Below are positions 44,340 to 53,460 of a stretch of 62,777 bases of DNA, one piece after another. The DNA lies in NCBI GenBank assembly GCA_938002015.1, contig CALLAU010000034.1, forward strand, positions 1-62,777, in the 5' to 3' direction. The stretch's first letter is position 1. Every line of letters begins with the position of its first letter. This DNA comes from an uncultured Bdellovibrionales bacterium. GTDB taxonomy: Bacteria > Bdellovibrionota > Bdellovibrionia > Bdellovibrionales > UBA1609. The notes below the pieces were generated by a model. It ran no database searches and was not told the DNA's origin. It was given only the letters and a program-made list of their open reading frames with translations. Made by a program: the position numbers and the translations under genes.

Positions 44340-44505
44340 GAACTTTCATTATTTCAAGAAAAGAAGACTTTAGCTACGAGATGATGGTCTAAAGAGAAAC
44401 TGTTAAATATATAGGCTTGAAAAAATACAAAACTAAGTCTAGTTTCCAGTCTTCAAAACAATACATTTGTCATAGTTAAAAAGAGAGTAAGGGAAAACAC
44501 TTAAA

Positions 44506-44955
44506 GTGAAATGTCCAAAATGCAGTGCTAAATCTACAAGAGTTGTCGATTCAAGACCACTTGACCAGTCTAACGCTGTGAAAAGAAAAAGGATATGCCC
44601 TAAATGTGAGTTCAGGTTTTTCACTGAAGAATCTATTCTTTTAGAACTTCCTATGGTTGTTAAAAAAGATGGAAGAAGAGAGCCTTTTTCTAGAGAAAAA
44701 ATTGATCACGGTATTCAGGCAGCTTGTCAAAAACGTCCAGTTGGAAGAGCTCAAATTGAAGATATTGTTGAAAGACTCATTGATAGGGTTTCTCGAAGAG
44801 GCGAGCAAGAGGTTAATAGTGACCTTATTGGTAAGTTTATTATGGCAGAGCTTAAGAAGCTTGATGAAGTAGCCTATGTACGATTTGCCAGTGTTTATAT
44901 GACCTTTAGAGAAGTAAATGAGTTCTTTGAATCTCTTGAGGAATCTAGAATCTAA
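44506..44955 (+). CDS. nrdR: Transcriptional repressor NrdR
   Basis: 149 residues, GTG start. N-terminal zinc ribbon MKCPKCSAKSTRVVDSR ... ICPKCEFRF (four cysteines) then an ATP-cone domain (VVKKDGRREPFSREKI ...). Represses ribonucleotide reductase genes by binding dATP/ATP and NrdR boxes; no nrd gene or NrdR box is seen in the window. First in the rightward group nrdR-nusB-unknown-ppsR. Confidence 0.95.
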   Translation: MKCPKCSAKSTRVVDSRPLDQSNAVKRKRICPKCEFRFFTEESILLELPMVVKKDGRREPFSREKIDHGIQAACQKRPVGRAQIEDIVERLIDRVSRRGEQEVNSDLIGKFIMAELKKLDEVAYVRFASVYMTFREVNEFFESLEESRI

Positions 44956-45055
44956 TCCACTCTTTAAAGAAGAGCTTAAAGACCTTATTTTTGTTGAATT
45001 TCTACGCCTCCTAGTTATATTAGTATATTGAGTAATTTGTGTAGAGGAGCCTTTT

Positions 45056-45487
45056 GTGCCTGATGTGCTAGAAAAAAAAGAAGGTCGTGAGATTTGCCTT
45101 AAATTCTTATTTTGCCAAGAATTTAATGACAGTTCTAGCAACATAGACCAAAAAGTTGACCTGTTTAAAAGCTCTTTTAAAGCAAGTGATGGAGCATGGG
45201 AAGCTGCTACAGAAATCATTGATTGTGTATATGAAAAGAAGTCTGTGATTGACGAAACTTTTAAATCTCACCTTCAAAACTGGTCTATTGAACGAGTTTC
45301 TCTAACTGATAAAAATATTTTAAGAATTGCTACTGCTGAAATTATGTTTTTAAACACACCTCACCAAGTAGCAATACATGAGGCCATTACATTAGGTAAA
45401 AGGTTTTCAACACTTGAATCTATATCGTTTTTAAACGGAGTTTTAGATGCTCTAGCTAAAACTCAAGGGGTTAAGGAAGAAGAATGA
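45056..45487 (+). CDS. nusB: Transcription antitermination factor NusB
   Basis: 143 residues; GTG start with GAGGAGC upstream. Helical NusB fold: REICLKFLFCQEF (helix 1) and DKNILRIATAEIMFLNTPHQVAIHEAITLGKRFST ... FLNGVLDAL. Binds NusE and boxA RNA in rRNA antitermination. A GTG-started gene whose stop overlaps the next gene (ATGA), in the same order nrdR-nusB seen in many proteobacteria. Confidence 0.93.
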   Translation: MPDVLEKKEGREICLKFLFCQEFNDSSSNIDQKVDLFKSSFKASDGAWEAATEIIDCVYEKKSVIDETFKSHLQNWSIERVSLTDKNILRIATAEIMFLNTPHQVAIHEAITLGKRFSTLESISFLNGVLDALAKTQGVKEEE

Positions 45488-45945
45488 GAACTTTAAAGCA
45501 GTGTGAATCACTTTTTTTAACAGAAAAAATAGAGAATCATGATGATCAAAACCCAACTGTTTTATGGATACCACCTCTTAAAACTCATCACATTGCAAAT
45601 GAATTAGACTGGGCTCTTAGACTTCAGATTTCTCGCCTTTTTTTTGAAAAACCTAAAACTTGGAACTCTGAGCTGAGTAAAATAGTTGAAGAAAACAAGC
45701 TTCCATTAGATAAGCTTCCTGAGGTTGATTTAAACTATATGCTCTTTAAGCTACCTGAGGGTTTTGTAGCAAATTATGGACTTATTGTTAAAAACTGTAA
45801 TTGGTCTAATAGCACAGAAGTCATTGATGCGTATTCAAAAACTTCATACCGCTTAGGAGACCCTAAAATCCAGTGCTTTGACATTTGGAATACAGAGTTT
45901 AACTCCATTGAAGGTGGCGAGGTTGAATGGATCAAACTCAACTAG
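45484..45945 (+). CDS. Unknown protein between nusB and ppsR
   Basis: 153 residues; ATG overlaps the nusB stop by 4 nt and its own 3' end overlaps ppsR by 19 nt, so it is tightly embedded in the operon. No signal peptide. Mixed alpha/beta, Trp-rich (VLWIPPLKTHHIANELDWALR, NCNWSN, CFDIWNTEF, EVEWIKL). No family recognised. Being in the nusB-ppsR translation unit argues for a real conserved cytoplasmic gene. Confidence 0.7.
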   Translation: MRTLKQCESLFLTEKIENHDDQNPTVLWIPPLKTHHIANELDWALRLQISRLFFEKPKTWNSELSKIVEENKLPLDKLPEVDLNYMLFKLPEGFVANYGLIVKNCNWSNSTEVIDAYSKTSYRLGDPKIQCFDIWNTEFNSIEGGEVEWIKLN

Positions 45946-46787
45946 ACTCTCCTAAAGCAATTTATGTTTTATCAGATGGAACTGGTGAAACAGCTGCTCT
46001 TATGCTTAAAGCAGCACTCATTCAATTTAAAGACCCACACTTAAAGTTTTTTAGATATAAAAACGTTAGAAATAAAGAACAGCTTTTATCTATACTTGAT
46101 CACCTCCCCATTCAAAATGGAATCTTAGTTCATACAGTTGTTTCTCCAAACTTAAGAGACCTTATAAAAAGTGAATCTAAAAAGAGAGACCTTCAGTCTA
46201 TTGATTTACTAGGACCTCTTTTAGAAAACTTAGAGTCTTTTTTTGGAAGAGAAATTAATAGGCCTAGTGAAACAGCAGGTTCTTTAAGAACAGTTGATGA
46301 AAAATATTTTCAAAGAATTGCTGCTATTGAATTTACTGTTAAATATGATGATGGAAAGTGTCTAGAAGGACTTGATAAAGCTGATATTATACTAGTAGGC
46401 ATTAGTAGAACGAGCAAAACCCCGCTTTCAATTTTTTTAAGCCATAAGGGCTTAAAGGTTGCAAATATACCCTTAGTCTTAGATCAACCTATTCCTGAAG
46501 AGCTTTTTAAAGTAGATCAAAAAAAAGTTATAGGGCTTATCATTGAAATTGACGCTTTAAGAAGAATTAGAAAGAAAAGGTTAGAGAAGTTTGGACAAGA
46601 CCCCGGTGGTAGCTATGCCAGTCTTTCTCATATTAATAAAGAAATAGAGTATGCTGAAAGCTTGTTTTCAAAAAACAAACGCTGGCCTGTTATAAATGTC
46701 ACTGATAGAGCTTTAGAAGAAACAGCTGCAGAAATAGCGCGAGTTGCCTCATCTCGCCTTGGCATTAAAAACCCCTTCTTCTTTTAA
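45927..46787 (+). CDS. ppsR: PPDK/PEP-synthase regulatory kinase-pyrophosphorylase (DUF299)
   Basis: 286 residues. Characteristic start YVLSDGTGETA and P-loop GISRTSKTPLSIFLSHKGLKVANIPL (centre of the protein), then the conserved C-terminal WPVINVTDRALEETAAEIAR. The family phosphorylates (with ADP) and dephosphorylates (with Pi) a threonine of PEP synthase or pyruvate-phosphate dikinase, switching gluconeogenesis. Neither target is in the window. It overlaps the gene before by 19 nt. Confidence 0.93.
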   Translation: MDQTQLDSPKAIYVLSDGTGETAALMLKAALIQFKDPHLKFFRYKNVRNKEQLLSILDHLPIQNGILVHTVVSPNLRDLIKSESKKRDLQSIDLLGPLLENLESFFGREINRPSETAGSLRTVDEKYFQRIAAIEFTVKYDDGKCLEGLDKADIILVGISRTSKTPLSIFLSHKGLKVANIPLVLDQPIPEELFKVDQKKVIGLIIEIDALRRIRKKRLEKFGQDPGGSYASLSHINKEIEYAESLFSKNKRWPVINVTDRALEETAAEIARVASSRLGIKNPFFF

Positions 46788-46916
46788 TGTTTACAATATT
46801 TAAGCATTTTTAATTTATCTTTACACCTTTATATGCCGCTCTGATCTTGAACTCTAGGGCTTACTTTCATAAAATTTGTGAATACCTAACTAAACAAAAA
46901 TAAAGGATTTTTTTTC

Positions 46917-49250
46917 GTGTCTGAAACTACCTTAATAAACCCTCTTGCCCTTAATCAAACCGTTAAAAAGTTGAGTCATCAACCAAATCAAATTAAAAGT
47001 GCTTTACAACTTCTCGTTGTTGAAAAAGGAACCATACCTTTTGTTTCAAGATATAGAAAAGAAGCAACTGGAGGCCTAGAAGATGTTGCTTTAATTGAAA
47101 TCCTTGATTGTTATAATAATGTCATCGCTCAAGAAACAAGACGAGAGTTCATTCTTGATTCTATAAAAAAACAAGAAAAGCTCACTCCTGCTTTAGAAAA
47201 ACTCATTTTACAGGCTGATTCTTTAAACAAACTTGAAGACCTCTATGCTCCATATAAAAACAAACAAAAAACTAAGGCTCAAAAAGCTATTGATCAAGGC
47301 TTAAAACCTCTAGCTGAAATTTTAAAAACAACTAAAAGTAACATTAAAGAAGTTGAAAACAAAAATGGGAAAAACTTTATTAATAAAGAGAAAAAAATTG
47401 AAACTTTTGCGCAAGCCCTTGATGGAGCATGTGACATTATTATTGAAGAAATTTCTCATAATGGAGAGTTAAAGGATCAGTTTAGAGATCTGTTCTGGAA
47501 AGATGCTGTTTTAAAATCTAGCACAAGAAAAGATTTTGAAAAAATTGAGACTCATCAAAAATATAAGGATTACTTTGAGTTTGAACAAAAGATTTCTGAT
47601 ATAAAACTACCAAAGAATAGCTATAGATACCTTGCCATTAGAAGAGGGGTTTTAGAGAAAGTTCTTTCTGCTGAAATTTCATTTGATAAAGACTACGCTA
47701 ACGGAATTATTAGAAAAAAACTTTTCTCTGAAATTGATGGACTTGGTTGTAAAGAGGTCATTGAAAAATGTATTTCTAGAGCTTTTTCAGTATACATTAA
47801 TACAAGCTTAAACCTTGAAATTAAAAATGAATTAAAAACACTTAGTGATGAGGCAGCAATTAAAGTCTTTGGAGAAAACTTAAAGAACCTTCTTCTTCAA
47901 CCTTATATTGGCCAGCAAGCCATATTAGGTATAGACCCTGGAGTAAGAACAGGCTGTAAAGTTGTCGCTATTGATAAAAATGGAAACTATAACTTTGATT
48001 GTGTTATCTACCCTCACCCTCCTAAAAACGATCATTCAGGTTCGGCAACTATGGTGGATGCTATCTTAAAGAAGTTTAATATTACCTTTGTGGCTGTAGG
48101 AAACGGAACTTATGGTAGAGAAACTCTAGATTTCTTACAAAAAAATATCCCTGAAATTAAAAGTGGAAAAGTTAAAGCTGTTCTGGTTAACGAGGATGGT
48201 GCTAGTATTTACTCAGCAAGTGCTATTGCAAGAGAAGAGTTTCCAGATAAAGATGTCACTGTAAGAGGAGCCGTAAGTATCGCTAGACGCTTTCAAGACC
48301 CTCTTGGTGAGTTAGTAAAGATTGACCCAAAGTCTATTGGTGTAGGCCAGTATCAACACGATGTTAACCCTGTAAAACTAAAAAAATCTTTAGAACTAGT
48401 TGTTGAAGGTTGTGTAAACCATGTTGGTGTTGATTTAAATACGGCAAGTGCTCCTCTTCTTTCTTTTATATCTGGTGTAGGCCCAGGCTTAGCAAAGAAT
48501 ATTGTAAAACAAAGAGAAAAAACTGGTGGCTTTAAATCAAGAGAGGAGCTTTTAAAAGTTTCTAGATTTAGTGAAAAAACTTTTGAACAATCAGCAGGTT
48601 TTTTAAGAATTTATGGCGGAGAAAACCCTCTTGATGCTACTTTTATTCACCCTGAGGCTTATCCTATTTTACAAACTTGGTGTAAGGAACAAAAAATTGA
48701 CCTAAAAGACCTTCCAAAAAACATGGAGTCTATTAAGACTTTAGAAAAAGATAAGGCCTTAAAAGAGAAAATTGGTAAGTTTACCTTTGATGATATCATT
48801 AAATGCTTAAAAGCCCCAAGCCAGGATCCAAGAACTGAGTTTAAACCTTTTGAGTACAGAAACGATGCTGACTCCATAACTGACTTAAAAGAAGGTCAGT
48901 ACTATCCAGGTATTGTCACAAACATCACTCAATTTGGAGCTTTTGTTGATATTGGTCTAAAAGAAAATGGTCTTATTCATATCTCTCAAATGTCAGACAC
49001 TTTTGTTGAAAACCCTTTAACAGTTTTAAAGGTGGGACAAGAAGTAAAAGCTAGAGTTATTGAAGTTGATGTTTCTAGAAAGAGGATTGCCTTATCATTA
49101 AAATCAGAAGATGGGAAAACAAAGGTTGCCGGCAAACAAGGCGGAAATCAAGGTCATCAAAATTCTAAATCTTCTCAAAATCGAAGCAATAAAAAATTTA
49201 ATGATGATAAAAATAATCCCTTTGCAGCATTAAAAGGACTTAAGCTTTAA
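46917..49250 (+). CDS. tex: Tex, S1-domain transcription accessory protein
   Basis: 777 residues, GTG start with AAAGGA upstream. Domains in order: helical N-terminus (SRYRKEATGGLEDVAL), the YqgF-like domain (ILGIDPGVRTGCKVVAID), HhH motif (FISGVGPGLAKNIVKQREKT), and S1 domain (about 653-723: EGQYYPGIVTNITQFGAFVDIG), then a Gln/Asn-rich tail. Tex binds RNA and RNA polymerase; role in stress transcription and RNA turnover. Expressed alone, 129 nt after ppsR. Confidence 0.95.
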   Translation: MSETTLINPLALNQTVKKLSHQPNQIKSALQLLVVEKGTIPFVSRYRKEATGGLEDVALIEILDCYNNVIAQETRREFILDSIKKQEKLTPALEKLILQADSLNKLEDLYAPYKNKQKTKAQKAIDQGLKPLAEILKTTKSNIKEVENKNGKNFINKEKKIETFAQALDGACDIIIEEISHNGELKDQFRDLFWKDAVLKSSTRKDFEKIETHQKYKDYFEFEQKISDIKLPKNSYRYLAIRRGVLEKVLSAEISFDKDYANGIIRKKLFSEIDGLGCKEVIEKCISRAFSVYINTSLNLEIKNELKTLSDEAAIKVFGENLKNLLLQPYIGQQAILGIDPGVRTGCKVVAIDKNGNYNFDCVIYPHPPKNDHSGSATMVDAILKKFNITFVAVGNGTYGRETLDFLQKNIPEIKSGKVKAVLVNEDGASIYSASAIAREEFPDKDVTVRGAVSIARRFQDPLGELVKIDPKSIGVGQYQHDVNPVKLKKSLELVVEGCVNHVGVDLNTASAPLLSFISGVGPGLAKNIVKQREKTGGFKSREELLKVSRFSEKTFEQSAGFLRIYGGENPLDATFIHPEAYPILQTWCKEQKIDLKDLPKNMESIKTLEKDKALKEKIGKFTFDDIIKCLKAPSQDPRTEFKPFEYRNDADSITDLKEGQYYPGIVTNITQFGAFVDIGLKENGLIHISQMSDTFVENPLTVLKVGQEVKARVIEVDVSRKRIALSLKSEDGKTKVAGKQGGNQGHQNSKSSQNRSNKKFNDDKNNPFAALKGLKL

Positions 49251-49524
49251 AAAATCTTTTTTTTAAACAGCAATCTTTAACTAAAAAGACTTTATGAAAA
49301 TTTTTAATAAGGTTATTTACCTCATACAAAGGCGAATTAAATCTGTATAAGGTACAAGCCTAAGAGCCACAAAATGTCATTTCAAACTGACAAACTCTCG
49401 TGATTTATATCATTTTCTTTAGACGAAACCTGAACGCCTTTAGACCTGAAACCTAATTTAAACAAAGCTGAGCTTACATCAAAGCTTGCATTAAGCCTCA
49501 TGTGTGAATAAGGAGCTTTGAAAA

Positions 49525-50025
49525 ATGCGAAACGAGTTTGAGTATGCTAAAATATTAGAAAGTACAGGATTAAGCCGTAAAGATGCAGAGAGGCATTTAA
49601 GGGTTATTTATGGAGCTATAATGGATAACGTTGCAAGAAAAGAGGATATTATCCTTGTAAAGGGTGAAATAAAAATTGCCGCCACTGAACTTAAGCAAGA
49701 AACTGCAGAGTTGAGAACTGAACTTAAGCAAGAAATTACAGAGGTGAGAACTGAATTAAAGCAAGACATAGCCGATCTAAGGGTTGAATTAAAGCAGGAC
49801 ATGGCCAATCTGAAAACTGAATTAAAGCAGGACATAGCCGATCTGAAAACTGAATTAAAGCAGGACATGGCCGATCTAAGGGTTGAGTTAAAAACAGAGA
49901 TCATCGATCTAAGATCAGAAATTAAGACTTTGCATGATTCCACAATAAGAACTCTAGGGGGTTTAATGATCGTTTTGTTTGGGCTGCTTGCAACTGCTGA
50001 TCAGTGGAGTAAATTTATTTTTTAA
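49525..50025 (+). CDS. Coiled-coil membrane protein with hendecad repeats (DUF1640-like)
   Basis: 166 residues. N-terminal segment (1-45) with KEDIILVKGEI; then seven near-identical 11-residue repeats of the type ELKQDIADLRV (residues about 54-130), each with hydrophobics at fixed places in an 11-residue register, so a long right-handed coiled coil or straight helix; then a C-terminal membrane helix (LGGLMIVLFGLLATADQ). The layout is typical of the CCDC90/DUF1640 group. The repeats are also 33-bp DNA repeats. Probably a membrane-anchored rod reaching into the cytoplasm. Role unknown. Confidence 0.8.
   Translation: MRNEFEYAKILESTGLSRKDAERHLRVIYGAIMDNVARKEDIILVKGEIKIAATELKQETAELRTELKQEITEVRTELKQDIADLRVELKQDMANLKTELKQDIADLKTELKQDMADLRVELKTEIIDLRSEIKTLHDSTIRTLGGLMIVLFGLLATADQWSKFIF
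49684..49914 (+). repeat. Seven 33-bp tandem repeats inside a coding region
   Basis: Seven units of 33 bp starting ACTGAA..TTAAGCAAG; units 3-6 are nearly identical, while 1, 2 and 7 are diverged at the ends. They encode the hendecad repeats of the coiled-coil gene, so copy number may vary in-frame. Confidence 0.9.
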
Positions 50026-50034
50026 CTATTACCA

Positions 50035-50448
50035 CTAAAGCATTATCTCTATTGGTCCAGCCATGTAACCCGTGAGTTTTATTCTTTTAAGTTTTGCGGT
50101 TTCCTCTCCTTTAGTAACTTCAAGTAAGTAATCACCATTTGGAAGAAATCCCGTAAAATTAAACTCCCCTTTTCTATCAAGAACATACTCATCAATCACT
50201 TGGTTTGCTCTATTTTTTAAAACAACTTTATAAGCACTGCTATAATTAAAATTAATGCTGTCAGCTAGTTTGTAAAACACAATTCCTGTGATTTTACTCT
50301 TTCTTCTTTTTGTTACAGCTACAGGTAACCCTGTGTTTTTATAATTCTTACCGTTTAGATAAGCTGTTTTATTTTTTAACTTAGGCCCATAAACACAAGC
50401 CGTTAAAGATAAGAAGGTTGAAAAAAGAACAACATATGATTTTATCAT
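50035..50448 (-). CDS. Small lipoprotein with beta-sandwich (CarboxypepD_reg-like) domain
   Basis: 137 residues; AAGGGG before the ATG. Lipobox LTAC (Cys18), Val at +2. Residues 50-130 look like a carboxypeptidase-regulatory/Ig-like sandwich: YVLDRKGEFNFTGFLPNGDYLLEV. No enzymatic motif. Convergent with the coiled-coil gene and 10 nt away. Confidence 0.65.
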   Translation of the reverse strand: MIKSYVVLFSTFLSLTACVYGPKLKNKTAYLNGKNYKNTGLPVAVTKRRKSKITGIVFYKLADSINFNYSSAYKVVLKNRANQVIDEYVLDRKGEFNFTGFLPNGDYLLEVTKGEETAKLKRIKLTGYMAGPIEIML

Positions 50449-50519
50449 TTATTTAAACCCCTTTTAAAAAAATAGCATGCTAAAATACTACATTTTATTG
50501 AGCTTAAATTTAAGTAGTT

Positions 50520-51425
50520 CTAGGCTAAAGCCTGCTGCCTAAGGGCTCTAAAGAGAACTTCAACGATCTCATTAAGAGAAGGGTCATTTTTATAATACAT
50601 ATTAATAGAGGTAGAGAACTTAATATCATTGACCATAACTCTTGTTAGTCTTCCAGCTCGTACTTGTTTTTGAATAGAGTGAGATGGTAAGAACCCCCAG
50701 CCAAGACCTGACTCAATAACTCTTTTTAGCGTACCAACATTATCGCTTTGAAATACTGGGTGAACCTGCATTTCTAACTGCTCAAGCTTTTGATCAATTT
50801 GCTTTTGAAAACCTAAGTATTTATCTGTAAAGAAAACTACCGGGCGAGTTGAGAATTCTTTTAAATCTATGTTCTGAGGAAGAGAGGCATCTCTTCCAGA
50901 ACCCACTAACCACATCTCATCATTAAGTAAAAATTTTGACCCATAACTTTCAAAAAACTGCTTATATTCAGCTTGATGGGGCTCAGGTAAAATCGCCATA
51001 TCAATTTCATCATTTTTTAACTCATCTATAAGCTGAGGTGTTGAACCATAGTTAAGTTTAAAGTTTAGTTTTGAGTTGTGCTTTAGAAAAAGACCAATGA
51101 TTGGACTCAAGAGATAAAGGCCAACAGAGTTTAAAGTTCCAAGTCTTATATCTCCAACAAGCTCTGTAGACATAGCTTGAAGTGCAACTTGAGCCTGTTG
51201 AGTAAGGTGGAGGATTCTTCTTGCGTAATCAAAAAGAAGTTGGCCTTGAAGAGTTGGTTTAACGTTTCTCACTCCTCTAACAAGGAGCTCACAACCTATC
51301 TCATCTTCTAAATTTCTAATTTGTTGACTTACAGCTGGCTGAGTTAGAAAAAGCTTTTCTGCAGCTGCTGTCATACTGCCTTCGCCTACTACCATACAAA
51401 ATGTTGAAAGTTGTTGCAGATTCAT
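50520..51425 (-). CDS. LysR-type transcriptional regulator
   Basis: 301 residues, AAGGAGG before the ATG. N-terminal winged HTH (LSTFCMVVGEGSMTAAAEKL .. QPAVSQQIRNLEDEIG) then the periplasmic-binding-like effector domain. Divergent from the S8 protease gene at 51656 across about 230 bp, so a regulatory link is possible. Effector unknown. Confidence 0.92.
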   Translation of the reverse strand: MNLQQLSTFCMVVGEGSMTAAAEKLFLTQPAVSQQIRNLEDEIGCELLVRGVRNVKPTLQGQLLFDYARRILHLTQQAQVALQAMSTELVGDIRLGTLNSVGLYLLSPIIGLFLKHNSKLNFKLNYGSTPQLIDELKNDEIDMAILPEPHQAEYKQFFESYGSKFLLNDEMWLVGSGRDASLPQNIDLKEFSTRPVVFFTDKYLGFQKQIDQKLEQLEMQVHPVFQSDNVGTLKRVIESGLGWGFLPSHSIQKQVRAGRLTRVMVNDIKFSTSINMYYKNDPSLNEIVEVLFRALRQQALA

Positions 51426-51655
51426 AAAACCTCCTTAACAGGTCATAAGGACTTTTTATAGTGCATTACGGTATAAGAAACAATTATTCATCCTGCTTTC
51501 AGTGCATATTTTTTCATTATTAACATAAGTGCTTAATATTACATTGTTTTATGAATATAAGACCTAGTTATATGCCATGTAAAAGTTTCTTTCGATGACA
51601 TAAATTATAAAAATTACTAGATCTAAGTCTGGGATATTTAAAGGGGGTAAAAAGC

Positions 51656-53386
51656 ATGAAGCTTTTGTTGTTGTCAATATCTGTAATTTTTCTAACAACT
51701 GCATGTAGTGAGCAAAACGGAAGAACGGCTCCACTTAAAGAATCTGACCTTGGGGTCATCATAAACCTCCACCAAGATGAAGTAAGCACTAAGTTTACAA
51801 ATACAAAACCCATAACAAAATCAAAAATTCTCCCCTTTACTGAAGTAATGGATGTAAGTGTGGAAGAAGTTAAAGCTGCTTTTCCAGATGCACTCGTTTC
51901 AAAAAATACTTTTGTTAAAAGCAATCATAAAAAAAACACTGTTAGTGATAGTAACTTAATTAAAAGTTTTTCAAATGAAGAGACAGAAGAAAGCTTTTCC
52001 TTACAAGGCTGTGTTCATAACCCTTTAGCTCTTCAACCAAAAATTAATATAGTTGATGAAGTTAACACTCCAAGATTTTTAACTAAAAACGATAAACTTT
52101 TATTAACAAGTAGAAACTCTAAAGCTGCAAATGGAGAAAGTTTTCAAACTGCCTGGGCAGTTGTAGCACCAAAAGGCTCACTTATTAAAACAAAGCTTAT
52201 CTTAAGCCAAGAGATTGAAGTTGGTTTTGACATGGCAGGGGTTTATGAAATTAACTTATTCTCTAGACAAGGCATAAACTGCAATATCCAAAGAATACCA
52301 CTACCTGTTACCGCAAACCCTGAATTTAATAACCAAGACAACACTGAAGAAAGTCTAAATCCTTTTAACTCTTTATCTATGGCTATGTTAAAAAACACAC
52401 CTCTTGCACAAAGAGAGCTTATGGGAGTTCCTGCTGCTAGAGAAAGATCAAGAAAAGGCAAAGGTGTAGTCGTTGCCGTTTTAGATTCAGGTGTAAACTA
52501 CAACAGTCCTTTACTTGCTGGAAAAATTTGGCAAAACCCTAATGAAACAAAAGATGGAACTGATACAGATGGGAATCAAAGAGTTGATGATATTATTGGA
52601 TATGACTTTGTAAATGATGATCCCTATCCAATGGATGATGGCGGACATGGCTCACATGTAGCCGGTCTAATAGCTGGTGATATTGTTGGAATTGCAACAA
52701 ACGCTAAGATTATGCCTGTAAAGGTTATGCATGGCCTTGGCTTCTCTGATACTGGAACTATATTATCAGGTCTTGTTTATGCCATACTTAATGGAGCTGA
52801 TGTGGTAAATATGTCTTTAGGTGGGCCGGGCATATCTCCAAACCTAGTTAATATTTTATTAAGTGTTTATGCAGAAGCTGAAAAAAGAGATGTGATCATT
52901 GTTGCAGCCTCTGGTAATGGAGATCCTGAAACTGGTCTTTCTGCAAACATTGACTCAAATCCAATTTATCCCGCATCGTTAGCTTTTAATAATATACTCA
53001 CAGTGGGCTCATCTGATTTACGTGGGGATATGACTTACTACTCTAATTATGGAGTAAAATCAGTTGATGTTCTTGCTTTTGGCGGAATGGACTTTGATAT
53101 TAAAACAAGAAAGCCAGTAAATGAGCTTGTTACCTCTGCCTACATCTCTAACCCTAGTGGAATTCTCACACAAGACACTATGGGAACATCAATGGCCGCT
53201 CCAATAGTAGCTGGAATGGTGGCTCTTTTAAGAGGAGAAGATGGGAATCTTAGTGCTCCTGAAGTAAATCAGATGATGATAGATTCAGTGGATCTAAGGC
53301 CAGAACTTGAAGGAGTCATTAAATCATCAGGCGTAGTAAATGTAGAAAAAGCACTTGATCTCCTGGTAGCTAGACTAATTAACTAA
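51656..53386 (+). CDS. S8 subtilisin-like protease, lipoprotein
   Basis: 576 residues. AAAGGGGG before the ATG. Lipobox TTAC (Cys17), Ser at +2, so outer-membrane sorting is expected. The propeptide-like region (20-265) leads to a complete catalytic set: VVAVLDSGVN (Asp277), GGHGSHVAGLIAG (His331), AASGNGD (oxyanion Asn421), GTSMAAPIVAG (Ser512). The active-site serine is within the usual GTSMAxP block. Likely an exported or surface-tethered peptidase of wide specificity. Divergent from a LysR regulator. Confidence 0.92.
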   Translation: MKLLLLSISVIFLTTACSEQNGRTAPLKESDLGVIINLHQDEVSTKFTNTKPITKSKILPFTEVMDVSVEEVKAAFPDALVSKNTFVKSNHKKNTVSDSNLIKSFSNEETEESFSLQGCVHNPLALQPKINIVDEVNTPRFLTKNDKLLLTSRNSKAANGESFQTAWAVVAPKGSLIKTKLILSQEIEVGFDMAGVYEINLFSRQGINCNIQRIPLPVTANPEFNNQDNTEESLNPFNSLSMAMLKNTPLAQRELMGVPAARERSRKGKGVVVAVLDSGVNYNSPLLAGKIWQNPNETKDGTDTDGNQRVDDIIGYDFVNDDPYPMDDGGHGSHVAGLIAGDIVGIATNAKIMPVKVMHGLGFSDTGTILSGLVYAILNGADVVNMSLGGPGISPNLVNILLSVYAEAEKRDVIIVAASGNGDPETGLSANIDSNPIYPASLAFNNILTVGSSDLRGDMTYYSNYGVKSVDVLAFGGMDFDIKTRKPVNELVTSAYISNPSGILTQDTMGTSMAAPIVAGMVALLRGEDGNLSAPEVNQMMIDSVDLRPELEGVIKSSGVVNVEKALDLLVARLIN

Positions 53387-53412
53387 TAAATTTCAGTACT
53401 TAAGCTTTCCCT

Positions 53413-53454
53413 CAACCTTTGTTTTTGACATAATAAGAAAAACAACAAAGGTTG
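53413..53454 (+). promoter_or_regulatory. Hairpin that could sequester a ribosome-binding site
   Basis: CAACCTTTGTT (53413-53423) pairs perfectly with AACAAAGGTTG (53444-53454), 20-nt loop. The downstream arm contains the AAAGG ribosome-binding site (53447-53451) of the gene at 53461. No T-run follows, so it is not a normal terminator of the S8 gene. Confidence 0.55.
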
Positions 53455-53460
53455 ATTAAA

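Noticed and set aside
44641..45219. Long antisense open frame across nrdR and nusB
   Set aside because: Ser/Asn-rich low-complexity translation, overlaps two well-identified genes.
49684..49914. CRISPR array from the regular 33-bp units
   Set aside because: The units are contiguous without spacers and stay in one open reading frame.
49608..49943. Antisense open frame with periodic sequence opposite the coiled-coil gene
   Set aside because: It is the mirror of the 33-bp repeats; no ribosome-binding site, and the sense protein is clearly the real one.
51458..51474. ATA-N11-TAT dyad upstream of the LysR gene as LysR box
   Set aside because: Spacing gives T-N13-A, not the T-N11-A of LysR boxes; too weak to list.
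51568..51924. Antisense open frame over the S8 protease start
   Set aside because: Opposes a protein with complete catalytic residues and good ribosome-binding site.
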